A stretch of DNA of 64,000 nucleotides from Rhodococcus zopfii NBRC 100606 = JCM 9919 (GCF_001895025.1 NZ_BCXI01000011.1:150568-214567), one strand, 5' to 3'. Shown: positions 26,867 to 39,674, numbered from the stretch's first letter. Translations and numbers: made by a program. Notes: generated by a model not told the origin, from the letters alone.

Positions 26867-27466
26867 TCACTTGTCGTCGCGACCGGCGTCGTCGCTCTCT
26901 GAAGGATGTCCGGACTGCTGAGGGCCGGAATCGCCGGGGGCCGAGTCCTTCGGGGCCTCCGACGTGCCGGAGCGCGGAGCGCCGGGGCGCCGGGGCGGAC
27001 CGTACGAACCCCAGTTCCGGTCGAATCCGGAGGCCTGGTAGCGCATCTGATCGCGCAACGCACCCTGCACGGCCTGTGCGACCCAGGTGTTGAGCGAGAG
27101 GCCGTTCTGCGCTGCGGCCTCCTCGGCGCGGGACTTGATCTGCTCGACGAGTCGCAGAGTCACCCGGCTGATGTCTCCGGTGACCTCCTCGAAGGTCGGG
27201 TGAGGGGTTTCGGATTCCGGTGCCGGACCGTGATGGACCTCGACGACGGTGTCGCGTCCGTCGAGCCGGACCGTCACGCGCCGGTCCCCGAGTCGGTCGG
27301 AGACCTCGGTGGCGAGGTCGGAGAGGGCGTCGAGCAGCGCGAGCCGGACGGGGGCGGCGATCGCGGTGGCGAGTGCTGCGGCGGTGCGGCGGGTCTGTTC
27401 GTCACCGAGTTCCGCCGCGGCGAGCACGGCGTCGGTCACAGCGGCGGTGTAGGTGTCGATGTTCAT
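26867..27466 (-). CDS. HicB-like ribbon-helix-helix protein (antitoxin-family regulator)
   Basis: A 199-residue protein with three parts: an N-terminal helical segment (TAAVTDAVLAAAELGDEQTRRTAAAL), a middle beta region, and a C-terminal ribbon-helix-helix DNA-binding motif near residues 110-150 (SRVTLRLVEQIKSRAEEAAAQNGLSLNTWVAQAV). A disordered tail rich in Gly, Ser and Pro follows. This architecture is usually labelled HicB-family antitoxin, but there is no HicA toxin gene beside it, so it is more likely a free-standing regulator. The start MNIDTY is preceded by two direct repeats that probably form its operator. Confidence 0.8.
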   Translation of the reverse strand: MNIDTYTAAVTDAVLAAAELGDEQTRRTAAALATAIAAPVRLALLDALSDLATEVSDRLGDRRVTVRLDGRDTVVEVHHGPAPESETPHPTFEEVTGDISRVTLRLVEQIKSRAEEAAAQNGLSLNTWVAQAVQGALRDQMRYQASGFDRNWGSYGPPRRPGAPRSGTSEAPKDSAPGDSGPQQSGHPSESDDAGRDDK

Positions 27467-27470
27467 GACG

Positions 27471-27488
27471 CCATAGTGATGCCATAGT
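27471..27488 (-). promoter_or_regulatory. Direct-repeat operator of the HicB-like gene
   Basis: On the minus strand ACTATGG occurs twice, 11 bases apart (27482-27488 and 27471-27477). The second copy overlaps CACTAT, a -10-like hexamer six bases before the ATG. Ribbon-helix-helix proteins bind such tandem half-sites, so autoregulation is likely. The repeats are seen; binding is inferred. Confidence 0.55.
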
Positions 27489-27597
27489 TGACGTCGGTCA
27501 AGCATCGGAGTGGCGTCACCGTGGCCCCGTCGGGTGTGATCGGCACGGCGCGGCTACCGTTCGCATCGGAGTTAGTGGGCGAAGGCAGGAGGCAGCG

Positions 27598-31132
<3,535 letters not shown>

Positions 31133-31205
31133 TGCGGTGCCCCGATACACGGTGCCGCAGTGTCGGTGTCGCGTCCGGGGCGATGACGGTGTCGATGGGG
31201 CCGTG

Positions 31206-31211
31206 TACCGT
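31206..31211 (+). promoter_or_regulatory. Leaderless-type -10 before the TIGR03085 gene
   Basis: TACCGT followed by seven bases and the GTG at 31219. Confidence 0.4.
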
Positions 31212-31218
31212 CGGCGCG

Positions 31219-31842
31219 GTGAGCCTGGCCCAACGCGAACGAGCAGCCCTGGTCCGCACGATGTCGGAGGTGGGTCCGGACGCACCGACCCTGTGTGGTG
31301 ATTGGACCACCCGGGATCTCGCCGCGCACCTGCTGGTGCGCGAGCGCCGGATCGACTCGATGCCCGGTATCGTCGTGCCGCAGCTCGCGGACCACACCGA
31401 GAAGGTCCGCCGATCGGCCACCGACCGGCCGTGGGCATACCTGCTCGCGGACATCGAGTCCGGGCCGCCCAGATGGTCGCCGCTGTTCCTGGTCGACGCG
31501 GTCGCGAACGCGGGGGAGATGTTCGTCCACCACGAGGACGTGCGGCGTGCCGCCGAAGGCTGGGAGCCGCGGACCCTGCCGGCCGAGGACCAGGACCATC
31601 TGTGGCGGCTGGCCCGGCAGATCGGCCGGCGCAGCTATCGCGGGAGCGACGTGAGCGTCGTCTTCGAACGTCCCGACGGCACGCGTGCGACCGTCCGCAA
31701 ACGTGGCCCGCGCACGGTCGTTCTGCGCGGTGAACCGGCCGAGCTGCTGCTGCACGCGTTCGGTCGCGACCGGGTGCGGCTGGAGACGGACGGCGAGCAA
31801 CGCGACATCGACGACCTCACCGCATCCTCACGCGGCGTGTGA
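31219..31842 (+). CDS. TIGR03085 family protein (DinB/mycothiol-maleylpyruvate-isomerase-like)
   Basis: A 207-residue protein of an actinobacterial family named TIGR03085, with an N-terminal four-helix fold related to mycothiol-dependent maleylpyruvate isomerase. Metal-ligand-like histidines are visible: TLCGDWTTRDLAAHLLVRERR near residues 24-45 and GEMFVHHEDVRRA near residue 100. It may be a mycothiol-linked enzyme, but the substrate is unknown. The GTG at 31219 is chosen from the TACCGT hexamer seven bases upstream; an ATG at 31183 is an alternative. Confidence 0.8.
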   Translation: MSLAQRERAALVRTMSEVGPDAPTLCGDWTTRDLAAHLLVRERRIDSMPGIVVPQLADHTEKVRRSATDRPWAYLLADIESGPPRWSPLFLVDAVANAGEMFVHHEDVRRAAEGWEPRTLPAEDQDHLWRLARQIGRRSYRGSDVSVVFERPDGTRATVRKRGPRTVVLRGEPAELLLHAFGRDRVRLETDGEQRDIDDLTASSRGV

Positions 31843-31954
31843 CGGTGCACATCGCCGTGGCCGGTGCGTGAAGGCGCAGGTCACGGTCACGTCTGTGACA
31901 TGAACCGCGACCTGTTGCCGGTGTTGCGGATGGTTCGGATGGGGATCGAACGGC

Positions 31955-31960
31955 TAACCT
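31955..31960 (+). promoter_or_regulatory. Leaderless-type -10 before ftsK
   Basis: TAACCT followed by exactly seven bases and the ATG at 31968. GAGGGG also lies between, so a short leader from an upstream promoter could be translated too. Confidence 0.45.
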
Positions 31961-31967
31961 GAGGGGC

Positions 31968-34724
31968 ATGGCAGGAAAGTCGAGCAGTCGCGGATCGTCC
32001 CCGACCTCCCGGTCGAGGTCGACAGCGCGACGCTCGGCCGGGACCCCCGGCGGCTCCACGAAGAGCGGATCCGCGAAAAGCAGCACAACCAGGAGCGGCA
32101 CTGCGAAGGCAGGGGCCGCGAAGAACGGTGCTCCCAAACGCCGGCCCACGTCGTCCACGCGGACCCCGGCACGGCGTCCGGCCGCGCCCGCACGTCCGTC
32201 CCGCCCCGCGGCCACCTCGAGAACCTCGGCGTCCGGCCGCCGCGGTAGCAGCGTGCTCGACTCCATCGGCCGCGGCATCGGCGCCGGCTGGTTCATGATC
32301 GCCCGCGGCCTGGGTGCCACCATCCGCACGGTGGGCAAGGCCGGCGACATCGAACACGGTCACCGTCGCGACGGCATCGCGCTCGGACTGATCGCGCTCG
32401 GCGTCGTCGTCGCCGGCAGCGTGTGGTTCGGGGTCGGTGGCCCGGTCGGAGGGTGGATCGAATCGGGGGTGCGCGCGGTCACCGGCGGTGCCAGCGCCGT
32501 GGCACCACTGGTCGCGATCGGCATCGCCGTGGTGCTCATGCGCACCGAACCGCGGCCCGAGATCCGCCCCCGCCTGATCCTCGGTGGCCTGCTGGTCGGG
32601 CTGCCCGCGCTCGGGCTGTGGCATATCGCCTCCGGATCACCGACCACCCCCGAGGGGCGAGCGGAGGGTGCGGGATTCGTCGGCGGCGCGATCGGCGGAC
32701 CGCTCACTTCCGGCCTGACCGTCTGGCTTTCGGTGCCGCTGATGGTGCTGGCGGCCGGTTTCGGGATCCTGCTCCTCACCGGCACGACCGTCCGTGAACT
32801 GCCCGGCCTGTTCCGCGACTACTTCGGGCTGTCCTATCGCGCCGACGACGAATACGGCGACTTCGACGAATACGACCACGACGGGTACGACGAACCGCCG
32901 TACGACGACCGTGACCCGACGCTGTTCGACGCCGACGGCTATCCCACCGAACGCCGCTCGCGTCGTCGTCGCACCCCGGCGGAGAACTACCCGACCGACG
33001 AATTCGACGGCAATGCCCGCACCGAGGTGCTGCCACTGTGGGACTCTCCCGCGACCAAGCCGTTCGAGGCGCCGCCCGCGCCCGAACCGGAGCCGGAGCC
33101 GACGCCGGAACCGCCCAGGCAACGGACCAGGCCGAAGCCGACCCCGAAGCCCACACCGCCGCCGACCCCGGCCGTCGACGAGGCGGACGAACTCGACGCG
33201 ATGATGCCGGAGCGGGTCGTCGAAGGCGACTACACGTTGCCGTCGGTCGCGCTGCTCGTCCAGGGCGATCCGCCGAAGACACGCTCGTCCGCGAACGACC
33301 AGATGATCGACTCGATCACCGAGGTCCTCGAACAGTTCAAGATCGACGCGGCGGTCACCGGGTTCACCCGCGGCCCGACCGTCACCCGATACGAGGTCGA
33401 ACTCGGTCCCGGCGTCAAGGTCGAGAAGATCACCGCGCTGGCACGCAACATCGCCTACGCCGTCGCGACCGACAACGTGCGGTTGCTCGCCCCGATCCCG
33501 GGCAAGTCCGCGGTCGGTATCGAGGTGCCCAACTCGGACCGCGAACTGGTCCGCCTGGCCGACGTGCTCGCCGCGCCGAGCACCCGTAAGGACCGGCATC
33601 CACTGGTGATCGGTCTCGGCAAGGACATCGAAGGCGACTTCGTGCACGCCAACCTGGCGAAGATGCCGCACCTGCTCGTCGCCGGCTCGACCGGATCGGG
33701 TAAGTCCAGCTTCGTCAACTCGATGCTGGTATCGCTGCTCATCCGGGCGACACCCGAGGACGTGCGGATGATCCTCATCGACCCCAAGATGGTCGAGCTG
33801 ACACCCTACGAGGGCATCCCGCACCTCATCACCCCGATCATCACGCAGCCGAAGAAGGCTGCGGCCGCGCTGGCGTGGCTCGTCGAGGAGATGGAGCAGC
33901 GCTACCAGGACATGCAGGCCAACCGGGTGCGGCACATCGACGACTTCAACACCAAGGTGCGCTCCGGTGAGATCACCGCGCCGCTCGGCAGCGAACGCGT
34001 GTACCGGCCGTACCCGTACATCCTCGCGATCGTCGACGAGCTCGCCGACCTGATGATGACCGCGCCGCGTGAGGTCGAGGAATCGATCGTGCGGATCACG
34101 CAGAAGGCTCGCGCCGCCGGCATCCACCTGGTGCTGGCGACGCAGCGACCGTCTGTGGACGTCGTCACCGGCCTGATCAAGACGAACGTGCCGTCGCGGC
34201 TGGCGTTCGCGACGTCGTCGCTGACCGACTCTCGCGTCATCCTCGATCAGCCGGGCGCCGAGAAGCTCATCGGCATGGGCGACGGCCTGTTCCTGCCGAT
34301 GGGCGCGGGCAAGCCGCAGCGCCTGCAGGGCGCGTTCATCACCGACGAAGAGATCGCCGCGGTCGTCGACTTCACCAAGAACCAGGCCGAACCGGAATAC
34401 ACCGAGGGCGTCACCACGCAGAAGGCCGGGGAGAAGAAGGACGTCGATCCCGACATCGGCGACGATCTCGACGTCTTCCTCCAGGCGGTGGAGTTGGTGG
34501 TGTCGAGCCAGTTCGGTTCCACCTCGATGCTGCAGCGCAAACTGCGCGTCGGTTTCGCGAAGGCCGGCCGGCTCATGGATCTGATGGAGACCCGCGGTGT
34601 GGTCGGCCCGAGCGAGGGCTCGAAGGCCCGCGAGGTGCTGGTCAAGCCGGACGAACTCGACGGCCTGCTCTACTCCATCCGCGGTGGCGGTGGAGACGAC
34701 GAGACCGGCTCCGACCAGGGCTGA
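31968..34724 (+). CDS. ftsK: DNA translocase FtsK
   Basis: A 918-residue septal DNA pump coupling chromosome segregation to division. A basic, disordered N-terminus of about 95 residues precedes four membrane helices (residues about 140-290). A Pro/Glu-rich linker (about 300-420) leads to the motor domain with Walker [14 protein letters not shown] and Walker [17 protein letters not shown]. The C-terminal gamma winged helix ([36 protein letters not shown]) reads KOPS sites. All parts are intact. A TAACCT -10 lies seven bases before the ATG. Confidence 0.97.
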   Translation: MAGKSSSRGSSPTSRSRSTARRSAGTPGGSTKSGSAKSSTTRSGTAKAGAAKNGAPKRRPTSSTRTPARRPAAPARPSRPAATSRTSASGRRGSSVLDSIGRGIGAGWFMIARGLGATIRTVGKAGDIEHGHRRDGIALGLIALGVVVAGSVWFGVGGPVGGWIESGVRAVTGGASAVAPLVAIGIAVVLMRTEPRPEIRPRLILGGLLVGLPALGLWHIASGSPTTPEGRAEGAGFVGGAIGGPLTSGLTVWLSVPLMVLAAGFGILLLTGTTVRELPGLFRDYFGLSYRADDEYGDFDEYDHDGYDEPPYDDRDPTLFDADGYPTERRSRRRRTPAENYPTDEFDGNARTEVLPLWDSPATKPFEAPPAPEPEPEPTPEPPRQRTRPKPTPKPTPPPTPAVDEADELDAMMPERVVEGDYTLPSVALLVQGDPPKTRSSANDQMIDSITEVLEQFKIDAAVTGFTRGPTVTRYEVELGPGVKVEKITALARNIAYAVATDNVRLLAPIPGKSAVGIEVPNSDRELVRLADVLAAPSTRKDRHPLVIGLGKDIEGDFVHANLAKMPHLLVAGSTGSGKSSFVNSMLVSLLIRATPEDVRMILIDPKMVELTPYEGIPHLITPIITQPKKAAAALAWLVEEMEQRYQDMQANRVRHIDDFNTKVRSGEITAPLGSERVYRPYPYILAIVDELADLMMTAPREVEESIVRITQKARAAGIHLVLATQRPSVDVVTGLIKTNVPSRLAFATSSLTDSRVILDQPGAEKLIGMGDGLFLPMGAGKPQRLQGAFITDEEIAAVVDFTKNQAEPEYTEGVTTQKAGEKKDVDPDIGDDLDVFLQAVELVVSSQFGSTSMLQRKLRVGFAKAGRLMDLMETRGVVGPSEGSKAREVLVKPDELDGLLYSIRGGGGDDETGSDQG

Positions 34725-34761
34725 CGCGGCCCGGTCCGCAGGTGTGGTTGAATGGTGCTCG

Positions 34762-34894
34762 CTGTGGAGGGGAGTATCCCCGTCATCCGCGGCAGTTCCG
34801 TCAACACGTGCGGCACCGTTGCCGCTCCGGGACTGTCGGTCTGCGCTGATGCAGGCGGGAGAGACCTCCGGTGCCCGTTCAGGTCTACCGGAGG
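34762..34894 (+). promoter_or_regulatory. yybP-ykoY-like manganese riboswitch leader of terC
   Basis: The leader carries the aptamer hallmarks GGGGAGTA (34769-34776) and CTGATGCAGGCGG...GAGACC (from 34846). CCTCCGGT (34865-34872) can pair perfectly with ACCGGAGG (34887-34894), hiding the GGAGG ribosome binding site. The same CCTCC can pair instead with GGAGG at 34766-34770 at the aptamer base. Manganese binding would then favour the second pairing and free the ribosome site. The pairings are seen; manganese sensing follows from the yybP-ykoY family, which commonly controls TerC/Alx-type exporters. Confidence 0.75.
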
Positions 34895-34906
34895 AATTCA
34901 AGGCCC

Positions 34907-35905
34907 ATGCATGTGACACCCCTGATCTGGCTCGTCACCATTGCGGTGATCGCCGCACTGTTCGTGTTCGACTTCGTCTCGCACGTCCGCAAACCCCACG
35001 CCCCGAGCCTCCGCGAATCCGGATTCTGGTCCGCCGTGTTCATCGGCATCGCGATCCTGTTCGGAGTCGTGGTGTTCGCGCTGTGGGGCCCGCAGTACGG
35101 CGGAGAGTACTTCGCCGGCTACGTCACCGAGAAGGCGCTGTCGGTCGACAACCTGTTCGTATTCGTGGTGATCATGGCGACCTTCGCCATCCCCCGCGAG
35201 TACCAGCAGAAGGTGCTCACCATCGGGATCGTCCTGGCCCTGGTGATGCGCGGTGCGTTCATCGCGGTCGGTGCCGCCGCGATCAACGCCTACAGCTGGG
35301 TGTTCTATCTGTTCGGCGTCTTCCTGCTGTACACGGCGGTCAAGCTGATCATCGACCACAACAAGGACGAGGACGCCAGGCCCGACGAGGGCCGGATCGT
35401 CAAGCTCGTCCGCAAGGTGGTTCCCACCACCGACCACTACGACGGCGATCGCCTGGTTACCCGGATCGACGGCAAACGCATGATCACCCCGCTCATGCTG
35501 GCGCTGCTCGCCATCGGTTTCGCCGACGTGCTGTTCGCGCTCGACTCGATCCCGGCGATCTACGGTCTGACCCAGGAGCCGTACCTGGTGTTCACCGCGA
35601 ACGCCTTCGCCCTGATGGGCCTGCGCCAGCTGTTCTTCCTCATCGGTGGCCTGCTCGACCGCCTCGTGTACCTGTCCTACGGCCTGTCGATCATCCTGGC
35701 GTTCATCGGCGTCAAGCTCGTGTTGCACGCGCTGCACGAGAACACCCTGCCGTTCGTCAACGGTGGTGAACACGTCGCGGTCCCCGAGATCTCCACCGGA
35801 CTGTCGCTGACGGTGATCATCGGGGTGCTCGTCGTGACGACCGTGCTGAGCCTGCTCAAGAATCGCAGCGACGCCAAGCGCGCAGAGACCGAAGACGTGC
35901 GGTGA
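34907..35905 (+). CDS. TerC/Alx-family integral membrane protein, probable manganese exporter
   Basis: A 332-residue membrane protein of the TerC family with about eight or nine helices. The conserved acidic metal-site motifs are GYVTEKALSVDNLFVFVVI and FADVLFALDSIPAIYGLTQEPYLVF, with LMGLRQLFFLIGGLLDRLVYL behind them. Alx-type members export manganese. The ATG at 34907 follows GGAGGAATT. The riboswitch-like leader just upstream supports the manganese role independently. It is convergent with the YciI gene, with only two bases between the stops. Confidence 0.92.
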   Translation: MHVTPLIWLVTIAVIAALFVFDFVSHVRKPHAPSLRESGFWSAVFIGIAILFGVVVFALWGPQYGGEYFAGYVTEKALSVDNLFVFVVIMATFAIPREYQQKVLTIGIVLALVMRGAFIAVGAAAINAYSWVFYLFGVFLLYTAVKLIIDHNKDEDARPDEGRIVKLVRKVVPTTDHYDGDRLVTRIDGKRMITPLMLALLAIGFADVLFALDSIPAIYGLTQEPYLVFTANAFALMGLRQLFFLIGGLLDRLVYLSYGLSIILAFIGVKLVLHALHENTLPFVNGGEHVAVPEISTGLSLTVIIGVLVVTTVLSLLKNRSDAKRAETEDVR

Positions 35906-35908
35906 CCG

Positions 35909-36193
35909 TCAGGCGTTGAACACGCCCATCACCGGCTGCCAACCGGTGATGCGGACGGCGTCGATGAGGTTGCGCTGCGCGAACGGGTCCTGGGCCATCA
36001 GCTCGTGCGCAGCGGCCTCGTCGGCCACGTCGATGAGGATCAGGGCACCCGAGCCGTCCACCCACGGACCCGTCGCCCGGACCGTGCCCGCGTCGACGAG
36101 GCCGCTCAGCCAGCCGCGATGCGTCGGGCGATGCTCGTCGCGCGCGGCAACCGTGGCTTCGGAGTAGGTGTACTCGACGGCGAACAGGGCCAT
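35909..36193 (-). CDS. YciI family protein
   Basis: A 94-residue protein of the YciI/YCII fold (ferredoxin-like, dimeric, function mostly unknown). The typical histidine appears in EHRPTHRGWLSGLVDAG, followed by ALILIDVADEAAAHELMAQDPF and a C-terminal tryptophan motif GWQPVMG. GCGAGGAACC precedes the ATG. The next minus-strand gene, argA, ends 54 bases upstream and may be cotranscribed. Confidence 0.88.
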   Translation of the reverse strand: MALFAVEYTYSEATVAARDEHRPTHRGWLSGLVDAGTVRATGPWVDGSGALILIDVADEAAAHELMAQDPFAQRNLIDAVRITGWQPVMGVFNA

Positions 36194-36247
36194 GGTTCCT
36201 CGCTTCGGATTCGGGACGTGACGTTCGGGGGCGCTGTCCGGATCCGC

Positions 36248-36775
36248 TCACAACGTGAGCAGCATCCGCGTGTTGCCGAGAGTGTTGGGTTTGACGTAGC
36301 TCAGATCCAGGAACTCGGCGACGCCGGTATCGTACGACCGGCACATCTCGGCATAGACCTCGGCGGTGACCGGGGTGCCCTCGATCTCGGCGAAACCGTG
36401 CCGGCCGAAGAAGTCCACCTCGAAAGTGAGCACGAACAGCCGGTCGAGTTCCAGTTCCCGCGCGACCTCGATCAGCTTGGCCACCACGAGGTGCCCGGCG
36501 CCGCGGCCCTTGGCCCGCGGATCCACCGCGACCGTGCGCACTTCGCCCAGATCCGACCACAGCACGTGCAGCGCGCCACAGCCGATGACCTCGCCGCCGG
36601 TCTCCGCTACCCAGAACTCCTGCACCGCCTCGTACAGGGTCACGAGGTTCTTCTCGAGAAGGATGCGCCCGGCGTAGATGTCGATGAGTCTCTTGATCTC
36701 CGGGACGTCCGACGTTCGCGCCCGGCGCACGATGATCCGGGCGTCTTGTTCTTGATCGGGCGTCGGAGAAGTCAT
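36248..36775 (-). CDS. argA: Amino-acid N-acetyltransferase (glutamate N-acetyltransferase type)
   Basis: A 175-residue GNAT-fold acetyltransferase. The mycobacterial protein at this place (Rv2747) acetylates L-glutamate in the first step of arginine synthesis. The acetyl-CoA motif is VAVDPRAKGRGAGHLVVAKLIE (near residue 95), and the C-terminal FEVDFFGRHGFAEIE segment is typical of ArgA-like GNATs. It lacks the kinase-like domain of E. coli ArgA, as expected for this short form. TACTGT is placed exactly seven bases before the ATG at 36775, so the mRNA may be leaderless. The short form is common in this order. Confidence 0.88.
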   Translation of the reverse strand: MTSPTPDQEQDARIIVRRARTSDVPEIKRLIDIYAGRILLEKNLVTLYEAVQEFWVAETGGEVIGCGALHVLWSDLGEVRTVAVDPRAKGRGAGHLVVAKLIEVARELELDRLFVLTFEVDFFGRHGFAEIEGTPVTAEVYAEMCRSYDTGVAEFLDLSYVKPNTLGNTRMLLTL

Positions 36776-36925
36776 GCGGTGAACAGTAGCGGGTGCTCGG
36801 AACGATATTGTGGGACACGTGCCGGTCGGATCGTCGCGTTCATCCCTGATTCCGGGGGAACCGCGTCCACCGGCCCGACCTGTGCCGACTTCCGGTACGT
36901 CACCACGCTGCACCCGGAGGTCCGC

Positions 36926-37654
36926 ATGAGCACGCCCCGCCCCCATGTCGCCGCCGGGGCTGATAGCGGCACCGCCGCCGGGGCTGACAGCGGCACCGCC
37001 GCCGGGGCTGACCGCGGCGGCGCCGACCCGGGACCGCATGCAGGCGCCGCACACAACCCGGTGCCGTTGTGGAACATCGCGAACATCCTCACCATGCTGC
37101 GGATCGCGCTGGTCCCCGTGTTCCTCGTCCTGCTGTTCGTCGGCGACGGCCACGAGACGGGATGGCGCATCGCGGCGACGGTGGTGTTCGCGATCGCCGC
37201 GATCACCGATCGTTTCGACGGTCAGCTCGCCCGCCGCCGGGGCCTGGTCACGGACTTCGGCAAGCTCGCCGACCCGATCGCGGACAAGGCGCTGATCGGC
37301 GCCGCACTCGTCGGTCTGTCGGTACTCGGTGACCTGTCGTGGTGGGTGACCGGCATCATCGCCGCCCGTGAGCTCGGCATCACCGCACTGCGATTCGCGG
37401 TGCTGCGGCACGCGGTGATTCCGGCCAGCCGCGGGGGGAAGGCGAAAACCCTCGTGCAGACCCTCGCGATCGGGGTGTACCTGCTGCCGTTGCCGGACGC
37501 GGTGATGCCCGTCGCGGTCACATTGATGGTGCTGGCGGTTCTGCTGACCGTCGGCACCGGCATCGACTACGTCGTCCAAGCGGTGCGGTTGCGGGCCGGG
37601 GTGCGTACGGAAGTGCAGCATCACCGCGCCGAACAGGGCGGAGCCGACGCCTAG
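36926..37654 (+). CDS. pgsA: CDP-alcohol phosphatidyltransferase (phosphatidylglycerophosphate synthase type)
   Basis: A 242-residue membrane enzyme that joins CDP-diacylglycerol to an alcohol, here most likely glycerol-3-phosphate. The catalytic signature D-x2-D-G-x2-A-R-x8-G-x3-D-x3-D is intact in DRFDGQLARRRG...GKLADPIADK. Four to six hydrophobic helices follow. The first 40 residues carry an unusual in-frame triplication of the unit AAGADSGT. GGAGG at 36916-36920 precedes the ATG. It is directly followed by cinA (no gap). The mycobacterial relative is PgsA3 (Rv2746c). Confidence 0.92.
   Translation: MSTPRPHVAAGADSGTAAGADSGTAAGADRGGADPGPHAGAAHNPVPLWNIANILTMLRIALVPVFLVLLFVGDGHETGWRIAATVVFAIAAITDRFDGQLARRRGLVTDFGKLADPIADKALIGAALVGLSVLGDLSWWVTGIIAARELGITALRFAVLRHAVIPASRGGKAKTLVQTLAIGVYLLPLPDAVMPVAVTLMVLAVLLTVGTGIDYVVQAVRLRAGVRTEVQHHRAEQGGADA
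36950..37020 (+). repeat. 24-base in-frame triplication in pgsA
   Basis: Two full copies and most of a third of a 24-base unit (starts 36950, 36974, 36998) encode AAGADSGT in the non-catalytic N-terminus. Copies differ by single bases. Confidence 0.92.
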
Positions 37655-38161
37655 ATGGCCACCGCCGATCCTCTCGTCGCCGCCACCCGGGCCACCGAAC
37701 TCGTGGGGGTCCTCGTCGAGCGGGGCCAGACCGTCGCCACTGCTGAATCGCTCACCGCGGGCTTGCTGTCGGCGACGATCGCCGGCGTGCCCGGAGCCAG
37801 CGCGGTGCTCCGCGGCGGTCTCGTGGTGTACGCCACCGATCTGAAGGCGTCGCTCGCCGGTGTCGATGACGATCGTCTCGGCCTGGACGGTCCGGTCTCC
37901 GAGTCGACTGCTGCTGCACTCGCGCAGGGTGCCGCGGTGCGTTGCGGGGCAACGTGGGGTGTGGGACTGACCGGGGTCGCCGGCCCCGACGATCAGGACG
38001 GGCACCCGCCGGGAACACTCTTTCTCGGGATCTGCGGCCCGGACGGCACCGTGGTGACATGCCCCGCGGTAGGCGGAGATCGGTGGTCCATCCGGCTCGG
38101 TGCGGTGGCCGCCGCCGTGTCGGGGCTACTCGCGCGTCTGACATCGGACTCGGCGTTGTAG
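37655..38161 (+). CDS. CinA C-terminal domain protein (nicotinamide-nucleotide amidase, PncC type)
   Basis: A 168-residue stand-alone CinA C-terminal domain. PncC-type members deamidate nicotinamide mononucleotide in NAD salvage. The motif ATAESLTAGLLSATIAGVPGASAVLRGGLVVY with ALAQGAA and GVGLTGVAGPDDQDG is complete. The N-terminal molybdopterin-like domain of full CinA is missing, as in PncC. The ATG follows the pgsA stop directly (TAGATG), so translation is coupled. Confidence 0.92.
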   Translation: MATADPLVAATRATELVGVLVERGQTVATAESLTAGLLSATIAGVPGASAVLRGGLVVYATDLKASLAGVDDDRLGLDGPVSESTAAALAQGAAVRCGATWGVGLTGVAGPDDQDGHPPGTLFLGICGPDGTVVTCPAVGGDRWSIRLGAVAAAVSGLLARLTSDSAL

Positions 38162-38265
38162 TGTCTGCTCACCGCGGTTTCGGTGCACGGTGTCGCGACC
38201 GCGGGAACCCGGCGGCGCGGTCGCGCGTTGTCCGGGATAAGGCATGACGGACGAAGGAGGACGCG

Positions 38266-38658
38266 ATGGCACTGTTGTTGCGTGAGGCAATCGGTGACAG
38301 CCTTCGGCGCACCCGGGTGTCGCAGAGCCGCACATTGCGCGAGGTGTCCAGCAGCGCGCGGGTCAGCCTCGGCTACCTCTCGGAAATCGAACGCGGACGC
38401 AAGGAAGCCTCCAGCGAACTCCTCGCGGCGATCTGCGGTGCACTCGAGGTGCCGCTGTCCGACGTACTGTTCGACGTCAGCGAGTCGCTGGCGGATGCGA
38501 CACCGCATCGCGACCGCAAGGACGCCGCCGCTTCTGCGGCGACCCTCGATTCCGGTGTGGCCGTGCACGGTCCTGCCGGCGATCCGGCCGCGCGAATCGC
38601 TCAGGAGACCCGCGTGGTGATTCCCGCACCGGCGACGCGGGCGCTGGCTGCCGCCTAA
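38266..38658 (+). CDS. clgR: Xre-family regulator ClgR
   Basis: A 130-residue transcriptional activator. In mycobacteria and corynebacteria ClgR switches on clp protease genes, the psp genes and itself during envelope stress. The Xre helix-turn-helix is in [28 protein letters not shown] near residues 24-50. The C-terminus ends ALAAA, much like ssrA-type degrons, which fits the known control of ClgR by Clp proteolysis. AGGAGG precedes the ATG. It is followed by pspA and pspM as in M. tuberculosis (Rv2745c-Rv2743c). Confidence 0.94.
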   Translation: MALLLREAIGDSLRRTRVSQSRTLREVSSSARVSLGYLSEIERGRKEASSELLAAICGALEVPLSDVLFDVSESLADATPHRDRKDAAASAATLDSGVAVHGPAGDPAARIAQETRVVIPAPATRALAAA

Positions 38659-38858
38659 CATGGATCACGACCGCGCCGGCTTGCCGGATGCGGACGAAAG
38701 CGACAAAATTTTTCGGGTCACCACCGGGGGGTGGCCCGGACACGACAGGTGGGACCGCCCGATGAACGGTGTAGGTGCGGCGGTCCGAATCGGTGCGCGA
38801 GGGCCGCGCATCGGGTCGCGTTCGGCGCGGCGTACCAGATGGAGGCAGGATCACACCC

Positions 38859-39674
38859 ATGGCTAATCCGTTCGTCAAGGGTTGGAAGTACCTCATGGCG
38901 CTTTTCAACTCCAAGATCGATGAGAAGGCCGATCCGAAGGTCCAGATTCAGCAGGCGATCGAGGACGCCCAGCGCCAGCACCAGGCCCTGTCCCAGCAGG
39001 CCGCGTCGGTCATCGGCAATCAGCGGCAGCTCGAAATGAAGCTCAATCGCCAGCTGGACGAGGTCGAGAAGCTCAACGCCAGCGCGCGCCAGGCCGTGCT
39101 CATGGCCGACCAGGCCACCGGCGCCGGCGACACCGAGAAGGCCATCCAGTACACCAACGCCGCCGAGGCGTTCGCGGCCCAGCTGGTGACCGCCGAGCAG
39201 TCCGTCGAGGACCTCAAGGTGCTGCACGATCAGTCGCTGCAGGCCGCGGCGCAGGCGAAGAAGGCCGTGGAGCAGAACGCGATGGCCCTGCAACAGAAGG
39301 TTGCCGAGCGCACCAAGCTGCTGAGCCAGCTCGAGCAGGCCAAGATGCAGGAGCGCGTCAGCGAGTCGCTGCGCTCGATGGACTCGACCCTGTCGGCTCC
39401 CGGCACCACGCCGAGCCTCGACGCCGTGCGCGAGAAGATCGAACGGCGCTACGCCGACGCTCTTGGCTCGGCCGAACTCGCCCAGAACTCGGTGCAGGGC
39501 CGCATGCTCGAGGTCCAGCAGGCCACCGTCCAGATGGCCGGGCACAGCCGCCTCGAGCAGATCCGCGCGTCGATGAAGGGCGAGGCCCTGCCCGGCGGGG
39601 CGGCCGGTACCTCCGCACCGGCCGTGAACACCGCCAAGGAACCGCCGGCCACGGGCGCCGCGGGAACGCAGTAG
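38859..39674 (+). CDS. pspA: Phage shock protein A (PspA/IM30 family)
   Basis: A 271-residue membrane-stabilising coiled-coil protein (the mycobacterial 35-kDa antigen, Rv2744c). An amphipathic N-terminal helix ([15 protein letters not shown]) is followed by long coiled coils up to about residue 225, including [28 protein letters not shown] Gly/Ala/Pro-rich tail is typical of actinobacterial forms. GGAGGCAGGA precedes the ATG at 38859. A 200-base gap after clgR probably holds its own promoter, which I could not pinpoint. Confidence 0.95.
   Translation: MANPFVKGWKYLMALFNSKIDEKADPKVQIQQAIEDAQRQHQALSQQAASVIGNQRQLEMKLNRQLDEVEKLNASARQAVLMADQATGAGDTEKAIQYTNAAEAFAAQLVTAEQSVEDLKVLHDQSLQAAAQAKKAVEQNAMALQQKVAERTKLLSQLEQAKMQERVSESLRSMDSTLSAPGTTPSLDAVREKIERRYADALGSAELAQNSVQGRMLEVQQATVQMAGHSRLEQIRASMKGEALPGGAAGTSAPAVNTAKEPPATGAAGTQ

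Noticed and set aside
26867..27466. A HicAB toxin-antitoxin system
   Set aside because: Only a HicB-like C-terminal domain is present; no HicA-type small double-stranded-RNA-binding toxin frame exists on either side.
36950..37020. CRISPR-like repeats
   Set aside because: Copies are adjacent without spacers and in frame inside pgsA; the same holds for the 840-930 array, which has no spacers.
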